From F23-D06 sp963603365 (lineage in GTDB: Bacteria > Bacteroidota > Bacteroidia > Bacteroidales > WCHB1-69): a DNA stretch of 64,000 bases. The notes under the pieces are model-generated. The model was not told the origin of the DNA. It ran no database searches and worked only from the letters and a program-made list of their open reading frames with translations. Each line of letters begins with the position of its first letter. Position 1 is the stretch's first letter. The position numbers were made by a program, and so were the translations under genes. Where the stretch lies: NCBI GenBank assembly GCA_963603365.1, contig CAVCMI010000003.1, positions 62,001 to 126,000 of the forward strand. The letters are read 5' to 3'. Shown in pieces: positions 17,021-25,447 of the stretch.

Positions 17021-18013
17021 ATGACACAGACTATTTTATTGATCGTAGGCATACTGGTACTCGTCATCGTGTTCTTCTGGATGGTGCCGTTGCGCCTGTG
17101 GTTCATTGCAATCCTCAATGGCGTGCACGTCTCATTGGTCCAACTTATCTTGATGCGCTGGCGTCGTGTACCGCCCGATATGATTGTCAATGCAATGATT
17201 ACGGCTACGAAAGCCGGCATACCCTTGAACCGCGACCAGCTTGAAGCGCATTTTCTGGCCGGCGGTCACGTAAAACCCGTGGTCAACGCCCTCATTTCTG
17301 CCGACAAGGCCAACATTTCCCTTGACTTCAAGGCGGCCACGGCCATTGACTTGGCGGGTCGTAATGTGCTTGAAGCCATTCAGACCTCGGTCAACCCGAA
17401 AGTCATTGACACGCCGCCCGTGGCAGCCGTGGCTAAAGACGGCATTCAGTTGATTGCCAAGGCAAGGGTTACGGTCCGCACAAATATCCGCCAATTGGTC
17501 GGAGGTGCCGGCGAGGAGACGATTATCGCCCGCGTGGGCGAAGGCATCGTTACGGCTATCGGGTCTGCCGAAACCCACAAGATGGTGCTCGAGAACCCCG
17601 ACTCTATCTCTAAACTGGTGCTCTCCAAAGGGCTCGACTCCGGCACGGCTTTCGAGATCCTCTCCATCGACATTGCAGATGTGGATGTAGGAAAGAATAT
17701 CGGCGCCATTCTCCAAATGGATCAGGCCAACGCAGACAAGAACATTGCTCAGGCCAAGGCGGAGGAACGCCGCGCTATGGCTGTGGCACTTGAACAGGAG
17801 ATGAAAGCCAAAGCCCAAGAGGCACGTGCCAAGGTCATTCTCGCCGAAGCAGAAGTGCCGCTCGCGCTGGCAGACGCTTTCAGAAACGGCAACCTGGGCG
17901 TGATGGATTATTACAAACTTGAGAATATTAAGGCGGATACCCAAATGCGAGAAGGCATCAGCAAGGTGGGATCCGGATCCTCCACAACGAAGTCGTTGGG
18001 CAACAATAAGTAA
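17021..18013 (+). CDS. floA: Flotillin-like protein FloA
   Basis: 330 residues. An N-terminal hydrophobic hairpin (about 5-48) anchors the protein to the inner membrane. A PHB/SPFH-like domain follows (MRWRRVPPDMIVNAM onward) and then an Ala/Glu/Lys-rich coiled coil (about 230-290, AQAKAEERRAMAVALEQEMK). This fits the UPF0365/FloA family, which scaffolds detergent-resistant membrane domains. Operon partner of nfeD. A strong hairpin terminator lies downstream. Confidence 0.92.
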   Translation: MTQTILLIVGILVLVIVFFWMVPLRLWFIAILNGVHVSLVQLILMRWRRVPPDMIVNAMITATKAGIPLNRDQLEAHFLAGGHVKPVVNALISADKANISLDFKAATAIDLAGRNVLEAIQTSVNPKVIDTPPVAAVAKDGIQLIAKARVTVRTNIRQLVGGAGEETIIARVGEGIVTAIGSAETHKMVLENPDSISKLVLSKGLDSGTAFEILSIDIADVDVGKNIGAILQMDQANADKNIAQAKAEERRAMAVALEQEMKAKAQEARAKVILAEAEVPLALADAFRNGNLGVMDYYKLENIKADTQMREGISKVGSGSSTTKSLGNNK

Positions 18014-18042
18014 CTGCCTTTGAGGGATGCCTTGGACAGTCA

Positions 18043-18079
18043 AAGGGGCGGAGTTCTCTGATGTGGAACTCCGCCCCTT
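18043..18079. terminator. Bidirectional terminator between floA and murB
   Basis: A perfect 14-bp GC-rich stem (18043-18056 with 18066-18079) with a 9-base loop, centred between two convergent genes. T-tracts are weak on both sides. Confidence 0.65.
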
Positions 18080-18108
18080 CCGTATGTGAATGTCTGCCGT
18101 GGAATTGT

Positions 18109-19122
18109 TTAAGGAAGTATGTTCACCTCCGGTTGCAGCGTGATGCCGAACTTGCTGCTTACGTCAGCAATGATCTTTTCGTAAAGCCGGCAGATTTCCT
18201 GCGCTGTGGCATGCCCATAGTTCACAATCACCAGCGCCTGCAACGGATATACGCCCGCATCGCCTCTTCGGAAGCCTTTCCAACCCGCTTTTTCAATCAA
18301 TTGCCCGGCTGACAGTTTTGTCAAACCGTTGCCGGCAGGGTAGGCGACAAGGTCAGGAATGACGGCGCTGAGTTCTTCTGACTTTTCTGTCTGTACAGTC
18401 GGGTTCTTGAAGAAGCTGCCGGCGCACCCTACGGTCTGCAAGTCCGGCAGCTTGCTCTCTCTGATGTGACGGATACACTCGTGGATGCTGCGCAACGATG
18501 GTCTGGCGCGCCGTTTTTCGAGTTCCTGGGCAAGTGCCTTGTAGGTAATCGTGTAGCGCTCCTCTTTGGAAAGCCGGAACCAGACATGCGTGATGAGGCA
18601 TCTGCCTTGCAGTTGGCGCTTGAAGATAGAATCGCGGTATCCGAATTGGCACTCAATGTTGCTGAAAGAGAACGGCTTGCCAGTGCCGGTGTCCCATCCG
18701 TCCACTTGTATGATGCAGTCTTTGACCTCGATGCCGTAAGCTCCGATGTTCTGCACGGGCGCACTTCCCGCCAGACCGGGGATGCCCACAAGGTTTTCGA
18801 TCCCGTACAGACTATGGATAAGACAGTATTCTTGCAGTATGCTCCACTCTTCGCCGGCTGCCACGCGCAAGGTCTGCTGCCGGCTGTCATCTTCCATCAG
18901 CTCTATGCCTTTGAATGCAGGGTGGATGACAGTGCCAGGATAGTCATTGCGGAACAGTATATTGCTGCCGCCGCCGAGTATGAGGAATGGCGAAGAAAAT
19001 AAGCCTTGATCCTGCATCTCTTTTGCTTCGTCTGCCGAGGTCATCCCGACGAAGCGGCTGCACGAGACGTCAAGATGAAAGGTGTTGTGGTTTTTAAGAG
19101 AATAATTGTCGAAAATATGCAT
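18109..19122 (-). CDS. murB: UDP-N-acetylenolpyruvoylglucosamine reductase
   Basis: FAD-dependent reductase forming UDP-N-acetylmuramate in peptidoglycan precursor synthesis. The 337 residues show the FAD-binding FLILGGGSNILF (about 46-57), GIPGLAGSAPVQNIGAYG (about 113-130), the catalytic Ser in GCAGSFFKNP and the catalytic Glu in QPEVNILP at the C terminus, all consistent with type I MurB. It lies 11 bases after the truncated ketosynthase gene, so it appears to share the ketosynthase operon promoter. Confidence 0.95.
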   Translation of the reverse strand: MHIFDNYSLKNHNTFHLDVSCSRFVGMTSADEAKEMQDQGLFSSPFLILGGGSNILFRNDYPGTVIHPAFKGIELMEDDSRQQTLRVAAGEEWSILQEYCLIHSLYGIENLVGIPGLAGSAPVQNIGAYGIEVKDCIIQVDGWDTGTGKPFSFSNIECQFGYRDSIFKRQLQGRCLITHVWFRLSKEERYTITYKALAQELEKRRARPSLRSIHECIRHIRESKLPDLQTVGCAGSFFKNPTVQTEKSEELSAVIPDLVAYPAGNGLTKLSAGQLIEKAGWKGFRRGDAGVYPLQALVIVNYGHATAQEICRLYEKIIADVSSKFGITLQPEVNILP

Positions 19123-19133
19123 AGTGAAGAGGA

Positions 19134-19766
19134 TTACATGTTATTGTATAGGCTTTCGATTTCTGTGGTCAGCGATTCCTCGTCCGTGGGCTTGCCGGTG
19201 CGGCAGACATGCAGCATAAGAATGTCGCAGTTCCCGTTGTCATAGTCAGTCCAGCCGCAGAGCATATCTTCCGTTTCGGGGTTGGTTCTGAAAGTAGCCT
19301 CGACAATGCGGGTGAGCCGTTGAGCCGAGAACGAGGGGAATACAAAAAACGAACTTTCGCCGCCGATTCTGTGCCGGATGGCAATCTCGCCGGTAACGAT
19401 GTTTGCGAGCGTATAGACGAATATGGAGGGGCGCGGATAGTAGTTGTCCGCGTTTTGTATGGTTGTCTGGTAACGGCGGTCGTCGTCCAGCGACGAAGCG
19501 CGGTTCATCAGCACGACAGCCCTTTTGTCGTTTACTTCGTGCGGAAGAGTCTCTTTGCCCAATAGCAGTTCGGCAGCAAGGAATCCTGCCTTGCAAAGGT
19601 TGTCCATCTTGAAAAATGCGGGGTATTGGATGCCGGCAGCGCGGTAGATTTCAGATGGCCAGTCTGCCGCCGTTCCGTTTCGGGATATGAGTGTAAGGTT
19701 GTCCAGATTAACCGTGTCGTTAGTGATGCGGCACCAGGAGCGGATGCCAAAGGAACAGTGGGTCAT
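19134..19766 (-). CDS. Half-length ketosynthase-like protein lacking the catalytic Cys
   Basis: 210 residues from the start at 19766, 4 bases after the full ketosynthase stop. It matches only the N-terminal half of beta-ketoacyl-ACP synthases: KMDNLCKAGFLAAELLL, then VVLMNRASSLDDDRRY, then IFVYTLANIVTGEIAIRH. Where the active Cys would follow, the sequence runs GGESSFFVFP. Similar short proteins accompany ketosynthases in aryl-polyene/flexirubin gene sets of Bacteroidota (from memory), where a non-catalytic ketosynthase partner acts as chain-length factor. A structural partner of the upstream enzyme is therefore likely. A longer reading from 19928 would overlap the upstream gene in another frame and is rejected. 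Confidence 0.7.
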   Translation of the reverse strand: MTHCSFGIRSWCRITNDTVNLDNLTLISRNGTAADWPSEIYRAAGIQYPAFFKMDNLCKAGFLAAELLLGKETLPHEVNDKRAVVLMNRASSLDDDRRYQTTIQNADNYYPRPSIFVYTLANIVTGEIAIRHRIGGESSFFVFPSFSAQRLTRIVEATFRTNPETEDMLCGWTDYDNGNCDILMLHVCRTGKPTDEESLTTEIESLYNNM

Positions 19767-19770
19767 AATG

Positions 19771-20928
19771 CTATGGATTGTTGACGGTGAAAAGCAGGGC
19801 GGCATTGCTCCCGCCGAAGCCAGAGATGAGTTTGATGAAGGAGTCGCCAGATGCCGGCGCGTTTTGCCTCGGGATGTTGAGCGGATGGACAGTGCCGGGC
19901 ACGTCGGTGCCGAGGCTCTTGAGCACACAGTGCTGCTGCAGGGCGGCGGCAGAGATGAGGACTTCCAGGATGCCGGCAGCCCCGAGGGTGTGCCCGAAAT
20001 ATCCTTTCAGGCTGTTGACGGGCTTATGCTGCAAGGCGGCACGGTGCACAGCCACAGACTCCATGTCGTCGTTGTAACGTGTGGCGGTGCCGTGCGCGTT
20101 GAGGAAGGCGATTCTGTCCGTGTCGAAGCCTTGAAGACACTTGGTGACAGAACGAAGCAGCCCCTCTGCCGTCCGTGACGGGCCGGAGATGTGGTTGGCA
20201 TCGTTGTTGACGGCACCGTTCACGACCGAGAGCGCGCCCATGTGACTGCCAGGCGGTCTCGCGTCTGAGTTGCAGGACGTGTAGACGATGGCGGCGGCCG
20301 CCTCGCCTAAGTTAAGCCCGCAACGGTCAGCATCGAAAGGCTTGCACCGCTGCGGCGAGAGCGCCTTGAATGACTGGAAACCAGAGATGATGAATTGCGA
20401 GAGCATTTCCGCCCCGATGACGACGACATATTTGAAGCCGCTGAAAAGCAATGCGTTGCGCGCAGCCAATTGGGCAGCACATCCCGATATGCATGCATTG
20501 CTTACCGTGACGGGCTGGTTGGGGTTCCCAAAATATTCGGCAATAAGCTGCGCTGAACGCCAAAGATATACGCGCTCCGCCTCGTAGGGGTTGCTGCTCA
20601 GAAGGTCAACGTTTCCTTTGGTGGAGGATAGGACAAAAAGCACGTCTTGACGGCTGGCATCAATGCCCGATTGCCCGATGGCCTGCCGTGCAGCAAGAAT
20701 GGCGATCTTTTCCACAGGCGTGTATTGCTTATGAAAACGCCCCCGATGCCCGGCAAAAGCGTCGTCAATGTCGTTCCGGTCGAACAAAGATGCGAAAAAC
20801 GGTTCCGGAACGCCCATCTGGTGTTCGTAGTGGCGCAGGCTGCTCTTGCCCTGCAACACGGCGCGGAAATTCTCTTCTGTGGTCCATGCCAATGGCGTAA
20901 CGATGCCGTTTCCGATACTGTAAATCAT
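19771..20928 (-). CDS. Beta-ketoacyl-ACP synthase, aryl-polyene/flexirubin type
   Basis: 385 residues of thiolase fold carrying out decarboxylative condensation of malonyl-ACP. The triad is intact: Cys146 in SNACISGC, His279 in NAHGTATRYND, and His313 in GYFGHTLGAAG. At 385 residues it is shorter than housekeeping FabF (about 412) and its opening (YSIGNGIVTPL) resembles the ketosynthases of aryl-polyene or dialkylresorcinol/flexirubin clusters. No ACP, dehydratase, ketoreductase or acyltransferase gene adjoins it. It is followed by the half-length ketosynthase and murB. Confidence 0.82.
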   Translation of the reverse strand: MIYSIGNGIVTPLAWTTEENFRAVLQGKSSLRHYEHQMGVPEPFFASLFDRNDIDDAFAGHRGRFHKQYTPVEKIAILAARQAIGQSGIDASRQDVLFVLSSTKGNVDLLSSNPYEAERVYLWRSAQLIAEYFGNPNQPVTVSNACISGCAAQLAARNALLFSGFKYVVVIGAEMLSQFIISGFQSFKALSPQRCKPFDADRCGLNLGEAAAAIVYTSCNSDARPPGSHMGALSVVNGAVNNDANHISGPSRTAEGLLRSVTKCLQGFDTDRIAFLNAHGTATRYNDDMESVAVHRAALQHKPVNSLKGYFGHTLGAAGILEVLISAAALQQHCVLKSLGTDVPGTVHPLNIPRQNAPASGDSFIKLISGFGGSNAALLFTVNNP

Positions 20929-20951
20929 GTTCTGATACTCGAGTTTTTTCC

Positions 20952-21062
20952 TTAGAGTTGACGTTCTGTGCTGATACCGTTTGAATGCTTGCCGTTGACA
21001 TGGTGTGGTTCTAAACAGAGCCCCGGAACGTTTATGGACGCTATGACGGACATATTCATCAT
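20952..21062 (-). CDS. Possible 36-residue leader peptide before the ketosynthase gene
   Basis: An ATG at 21062 (with in-frame ATGs at 21059 and 21053) opens a 36-codon frame ending in TAA at 20952-20954, 24 bases before the ketosynthase start. It starts 35 bases downstream of a good -7 promoter element. The peptide is mildly hydrophobic at its N terminus (MMNMSVIASINVPGLC) and polar after residue 20. No family recognised. It could be a chance frame. Confidence 0.35.
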   Translation of the reverse strand: MMNMSVIASINVPGLCLEPHHVNGKHSNGISTERQL

Positions 21063-21097
21063 GTTAAGGTTTGCGGCAGCTTTTATGTATTTGGGGC

Positions 21098-21106
21098 GCA
21101 AAGATA
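21098..21106 (-). promoter_or_regulatory. -7 element for the ketosynthase-murB operon
   Basis: TATCTTTGC on the minus strand, giving an untranslated leader of about 160 bases before the ketosynthase start at 20928. The leader holds the 36-codon frame described above. Confidence 0.7.
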
Positions 21107-21139
21107 ATTGTTTTTTTTTGTTTCCGTTTTTTTAAGACA

Positions 21140-21790
21140 TCAAATTGTCTTCTCCATGAACTCCGGAAAACTGTCGCAAATGGCAACAAAAGGGCATGTT
21201 TGACAATGCGGCCGGCGCGAAACGCAAACATACCTTCCATGCAGCAGCAGCCAATGGTGAGCCCGTGACAACTCTGTTTCAGGTATCAAGGCGGCAAGTT
21301 GCTTCTCTACATGTGCCGGCGTTGTCGCGTCCTTGACAAGCCCTAACCGGTGCGCGACCCTGAAAACGTGCGTGTCAACAGGCATGGCCGGCTTCCCGAA
21401 AGCAAAGGCAAGCACAACGTTGGCAGTCTTGCGTCCAACGCCCGGCAGACGGGTCAGCCCCTCCATCGTGTCCGGCACCTGACCTCCAAACTCTTCCATG
21501 AGCATCTTGCTCATCTTGAGCAGGTTCAAAGATTTGCTGTTTGGGTATGAGATGGATTTCACAAAGGAAAGAATCTCCGGGACAGTGGCTTTTGACATGG
21601 ATGCAGGGTCAGGATAGGCTACGAACAGAGCCGGCGTGGTCGCATTGACCCGCTTGTCAGTGCACTGGGCCGCCAGCATCGTGGCCACCAGCAACTGGAA
21701 CGCATTTTCATAGTGCAGTTCCGACTGCACATTTGGTGAATGAACACGGAAATGCTTGATGATGAAACCGATTTTTTCTTGTGAACTCAT
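21140..21790 (-). CDS. nth: Endonuclease III
   Basis: DNA glycosylase/AP lyase removing oxidised pyrimidines in base excision repair. The 216 residues contain the helix-hairpin-helix LPGVGRKTANVVL with catalytic Lys121, the catalytic Asp139 in PVDTHVFR, and the [4Fe-4S] cluster ligands Cys189, 196, 199 and 205 in the classical C-x6-C-x2-C-x5-C spacing. Full length, monocistronic, with its own -7 element. Confidence 0.96.
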   Translation of the reverse strand: MSSQEKIGFIIKHFRVHSPNVQSELHYENAFQLLVATMLAAQCTDKRVNATTPALFVAYPDPASMSKATVPEILSFVKSISYPNSKSLNLLKMSKMLMEEFGGQVPDTMEGLTRLPGVGRKTANVVLAFAFGKPAMPVDTHVFRVAHRLGLVKDATTPAHVEKQLAALIPETELSRAHHWLLLHGRYVCVSRRPHCQTCPFVAICDSFPEFMEKTI

Positions 21791-21813
21791 TGGATTAAAG
21801 GACTATTGGACGC

Positions 21814-21822
21814 GCAAAAGTA
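21814..21822 (-). promoter_or_regulatory. -7 element for nth
   Basis: TACTTTTGC on the minus strand, 24 bases upstream of the nth start codon. Confidence 0.72.
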
Positions 21823-21936
21823 AAAAAAACAGCGCGGAGAATCCTACAGTCATTTTTATTGTTGCTTATTATGTTGAGGAACAGATAATTATGTAATAGA
21901 AATGTGGTATTGCATCATCTGTTGTCAAATTTTGTC

Positions 21937-21945
21937 TATCTTTGC
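21937..21945 (+). promoter_or_regulatory. -7 element for the Tudor-like gene and kamE
   Basis: TATCTTTGC on the plus strand. It leaves a leader of about 115 bases before the ATG at 22069. The leader contains a 23-codon basic frame (21996-22067) whose stop ends 1 base before that ATG. Confidence 0.7.
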
Positions 21946-22068
21946 AGCCCTTTGAAAAACGGAGTCAGAGTTTCAGAATCCGCTGATGCCCAAGAATGCT
22001 TATGCGGCGGCGTTTCATGGCTGAAAGAATGGCTTGGCGTTTTGTCAGAAGTCAAAAAAAGAACTGAT

Positions 22069-22605
22069 ATGGATAAAGACAATCTCTCGGCGGGCACGCG
22101 CATTATGCATGAAAGATACGGTGAAGGTGTCATCAGCCGTAACAGCGCCTTGACCTACAAGGTGGTTTTTGTGCGTGGCGGCGAAATAGAATTCTCCAAG
22201 GCCAATGCCGAGTTTGAAGTTCTGGAATCCGCCGGAGAGGACGCAGCCGTGCCGAAACTCAATGTCAAGGAGTTTGAACAGATGCTGGAACAACTGCTCG
22301 AAAAGTACAACGGCATTGAGAATGAGGTGGCACTCGGCAGGAAATGGCAAGGTGGCAAAATCATTCTCCAGCCGGCAAACCCTGAATTGAAGCCCAAGGA
22401 GATGCCCGTAGAGGTGTTTTTCCATAAAATTGTGATGATGCGCGACCGCCTGCGGGTGCTTGAACAGAACATCAACAGCCATGACACCCTGTCAGATGAG
22501 GAGAAGGTGAACCTGCAGCAGTATATCTCCAGAATATACGGCAGTATGACCTCCTTTAACGTGCTGTTTGAGGACAAAGAGGATTATTTCGTTGGTACGA
22601 AGTGA
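22069..22605 (+). CDS. Unknown protein with N-terminal Tudor/PcrA-C-like domain
   Basis: 178 residues from ATG 22069, chosen because the in-frame extension back to 21904 would precede the promoter. Residues 5-48 (GTRIMHERYGEGVISRN, then YKVVFVRGGEIEFS) resemble the small beta-barrel found at the C terminus of PcrA/UvrD helicases and in CarD-like proteins. That suggests contact with RNA polymerase or nucleic acid. The rest is largely helical and charged (about 65-165). No named family recognised. It precedes kamE by 54 bases, so the two may be co-transcribed. Confidence 0.7.
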   Translation: MDKDNLSAGTRIMHERYGEGVISRNSALTYKVVFVRGGEIEFSKANAEFEVLESAGEDAAVPKLNVKEFEQMLEQLLEKYNGIENEVALGRKWQGGKIILQPANPELKPKEMPVEVFFHKIVMMRDRLRVLEQNINSHDTLSDEEKVNLQQYISRIYGSMTSFNVLFEDKEDYFVGTK

Positions 22606-22659
22606 TTTTCCCGGTAAATATGAGAAATATGGTATAGAACAACAAAAAAACAAAGAAAT

Positions 22660-23451
22660 ATGAGTGGTGGATTGTATTCAATGGATCAAAAGGATTTTGA
22701 TCGGACTTTAGATTTGTCACACGTCAAGCCTTACGGCGACACGATGAACGATGGCAAAACCCAGTTGAGTTTCACGCTTCCGGTGCCCTGCGGCGACGAA
22801 GCCGTGGAAGCAGCCAAGCAGTTGCTGAAAAAGATGGGATTCAACAACCCGCAAGTGGTCTATTACAAAGAACTTACAGACGGATTCACGTTTGTCAACT
22901 GTTATGGTTCATGTACCCATACGGTGGACTATACCACAATCCATGTCCCGAAGGTGGAGTCCACAGTATGGTCGATGACAGAAACAGACCAGTTTATCCG
23001 TGAGCACATCGGGCGCAAGATTGTAGTGGTGGGGGCAAGTACGGGCACGGATGCCCATACGGTTGGCATCGATGCCATTATGAATATGAAAGGCTATGCA
23101 GGGCATTACGGCATAGAGCGTTACGAGATGTTCGAGGCTCTGAATATGGGCAGCCAGATTCCCAATGAAGAGTTCATAGCCAAGGCAGTGGAAATGCATG
23201 CCGACGCGCTGCTTGTCTCCCAAACTGTTACGCAAAAGGATGTACATATCAAGAACATGACGGAATTGATTGAAATGCTTGAGGCCGAAGGCCTCAGAGA
23301 CAAGCTGATCGTATGCGCCGGCGGCCCTCGTATTACTCATGAACTGGCCAAGGAACTCGGCTTTGATGCCGGTTTCGGCATGAATACATACGCCGATGAC
23401 GTGGCCTCCTATCTGGCACAGGAGATGGACAGAAGAATGCACCGAAAATAA
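22660..23451 (+). CDS. kamE: Lysine 5,6-aminomutase beta subunit
   Basis: B12- and PLP-dependent 1,2-amino shift in clostridial-type lysine fermentation (beta-lysine to 3,5-diaminohexanoate). The 263 residues carry the cobalamin motif DAHTVG (131-136) with axial ligand His133, and Lys144 in NMKGYAG, the residue known to hold PLP in this family. The later SQT and CAGGPR elements of the B12-binding Rossmann fold are also present. Numbering agrees exactly with the Clostridium sticklandii enzyme's His133 and Lys144. The catalytic TIM-barrel alpha subunit KamD (about 515 residues), normally the adjacent upstream gene, is absent here; a Tudor-like unknown takes its place. Confidence 0.92.
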   Translation: MSGGLYSMDQKDFDRTLDLSHVKPYGDTMNDGKTQLSFTLPVPCGDEAVEAAKQLLKKMGFNNPQVVYYKELTDGFTFVNCYGSCTHTVDYTTIHVPKVESTVWSMTETDQFIREHIGRKIVVVGASTGTDAHTVGIDAIMNMKGYAGHYGIERYEMFEALNMGSQIPNEEFIAKAVEMHADALLVSQTVTQKDVHIKNMTELIEMLEAEGLRDKLIVCAGGPRITHELAKELGFDAGFGMNTYADDVASYLAQEMDRRMHRK

Positions 23452-23532
23452 AATAAGCATTACATCGGTTCCCGTTTTTTTGCCGCTGCCGTTGGGCTGC
23501 AGGCAAGCAATTCTCACCGAACGAGAAGATCT

Positions 23533-25431
23533 CTATAGGCTGAACATCACTTGACCGGTGATTTCAGCCTTGTTCTTTTCCCCCTGTGCTGAAGCACTGT
23601 CTATCAGCAGCGTATGCGAAACTCTGAAAGAGATGCTTAACCAACTGCGTGAATACCTGAATACCAGGTATTCACGCATGCCTTTGCCATAGTATGTGCC
23701 GAATGAAAACGCGCGATAGACGTTGTGCTCGTAGGCATAAAGCCTTTCTGCGAAACTGTCTGTGTCAAAATAGGCAAACCGCAACGTGACGGCAATGTCG
23801 GGTTTCGGCAGGTTTATAGCGATGTCTTGGTAAAAGAGCACCCCTTGGCTGCGGGTCCCTTCTGTGGCGTTGACGTTCATCAGCCACTCTATGACGGTCT
23901 TCGTTTTCAGATTCCGGTATGGCTCGCTGTTGCATTGGAAGTGCACTTTGTGACGGGCCCGGTTTTGGATTTCTCTGTAATAGGGATTGTTTTTGCCGTT
24001 CTCCGGTTTGCTTGTAAATGTGTATCTGCAAGCAATCTGACATTGCCGGACAGGATAATACAACAAGGTCCCGCCTAAATAGGCGGCCGAAACCGGCGCA
24101 TCAGTGCAATAACTCGGTTCAGAAAGCCTGAAATAGTCATAAAACAGTTCTGCCTCCACTTGACGCCCCAGGATATGATGGCCGGCTATGTAAAGCCCCG
24201 TTTCTCCGACGGAAGCCGAGGCCGCTTTGAAAGCGTTGCCTAAAGGCGTGTCATTGCCTTTGGCATAGTGCCGGAATACAACTGCGACTTTCGAGGATGA
24301 TGTCAGATGGAAGAGCGCATTCTGAATCAGGCATACCTTTTTACAGTCAGTCAAGGCAATTTCTCCATAGAGCACGTGGCGGCGTACAAGCAGGCTATGA
24401 TCAACAGAAATGTTCACTTTTTCAGGCCGCAACGATGACCGGACCCGTTCTTTCATCTGCAATGACGTGTCAGCGGTGCTGAATGTGATCCCACTCAAAC
24501 CGACAGAGAAGATGGGCCTGCGCCACGAAAGATTGAAACCCGCACAGTTTTGTGTGCTGTTGTTCAGATGTCCGGCAAAAAGACTGCCATGAAGAGCAGT
24601 GCTTCCCATCGTTAGAGCACACCCCCGGACGAATGTGCTTTGGCTTGACGAAGCCGTCGCCTTGATGCCGCTATTGAAACGCCGGATATGGTCGATGGAA
24701 CCGCCTCTCCCCGAAAGGAACGATGAACTCGCCACAAGACCTTGCCCGAAATTCACCTTTAAGTCGCCAACTGCCAGCATTTTCATTATCCCGACGGCCC
24801 CAACACTTACGGACCCGGAGCAGAAACCTGCTTTTGCCCACGAGGTGTTGCTTCCCTCAGAGCGCAGGAATTTTAACGTAAGCCGGCTTTGCGTGCTGAA
24901 GGTGCCATAACAATACAGATTGTCGAGCGGATCTGTTGCGGTTGCGTCGGATTCTTGGCAAATCAGCGGCTGCCGGTAACGCAGCAGCAGTTGTGTGCTG
25001 CTTTTCCTGAAAAAATCCTTGAAAAAACGCAGACGCTGTTCTGCCGGCACTACAACCGCCATTCGCTCTATCCGCTTGAAGTCCTCTTCCGAAAAACCGT
25101 CAATGATAAGCAGTTCGTAAATGGTACATAACGGTCCGTACTTTTCGATGTAAAGCTGCAATTGGTAATACTGATAGTCGGTCAAGTGCAACAATCGAAC
25201 TGCCGTTTCATATTCCAATGCATTGAGATTGATGCCGGATTGTCTGTTTTCTGTCATTCTGTCGGCCATCTCCTCTAACAGGTCGGTTTCAACAATGTCC
25301 GTATTGCCGAGTATGTTTTCCAGTTCGTCAGTATAAAGGTCAACTGCAAAGGTGCTGTCTGTCTGGCCTTGTGTTGCATAGAGTTGAAAAAGCAGGGCAA
25401 GCAGGGCTATGATGTGAGGTATAGTCTTCAT
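23533..25431 (-). CDS. Outer-membrane protein with N-terminal helix-hairpin-helix region
   Basis: 632 residues from ATG 25431, which gives a signal peptide (MKTIPHIIALLALLFQ). A longer frame to 25566 overlaps the upstream gene and is rejected. Residues about 30-130 hold two helical hairpin units of ComEA/HhH style (SGINLNALEYETAVRLLHL, then GPLCTIYELLIIDGFSEED). The remaining 480 residues are strand-rich with alternating hydrophobics and aromatic ends, consistent with a beta barrel. Such HhH-barrel proteins occur in Bacteroidota; the HhH region is probably structural rather than DNA binding. Paired with the 257-residue envelope protein upstream (16 bases). Confidence 0.72.
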   Translation of the reverse strand: MKTIPHIIALLALLFQLYATQGQTDSTFAVDLYTDELENILGNTDIVETDLLEEMADRMTENRQSGINLNALEYETAVRLLHLTDYQYYQLQLYIEKYGPLCTIYELLIIDGFSEEDFKRIERMAVVVPAEQRLRFFKDFFRKSSTQLLLRYRQPLICQESDATATDPLDNLYCYGTFSTQSRLTLKFLRSEGSNTSWAKAGFCSGSVSVGAVGIMKMLAVGDLKVNFGQGLVASSSFLSGRGGSIDHIRRFNSGIKATASSSQSTFVRGCALTMGSTALHGSLFAGHLNNSTQNCAGFNLSWRRPIFSVGLSGITFSTADTSLQMKERVRSSLRPEKVNISVDHSLLVRRHVLYGEIALTDCKKVCLIQNALFHLTSSSKVAVVFRHYAKGNDTPLGNAFKAASASVGETGLYIAGHHILGRQVEAELFYDYFRLSEPSYCTDAPVSAAYLGGTLLYYPVRQCQIACRYTFTSKPENGKNNPYYREIQNRARHKVHFQCNSEPYRNLKTKTVIEWLMNVNATEGTRSQGVLFYQDIAINLPKPDIAVTLRFAYFDTDSFAERLYAYEHNVYRAFSFGTYYGKGMREYLVFRYSRSWLSISFRVSHTLLIDSASAQGEKNKAEITGQVMFSL

Positions 25432-25447
25432 AGTTGTGCGTTTGGGG

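Noticed and set aside
19767..19928. N-terminal extension of the half-length ketosynthase gene
   Set aside because: The added 54 residues are Ser/Arg/Pro-rich, overlap the full ketosynthase in another frame, and lack family similarity; the start at 19766 fits the 4-base gap.
21904..22068. N-terminal extension of the Tudor-like protein
   Set aside because: It would start upstream of the -7 element at 21937-21945 and gives no recognisable sequence.
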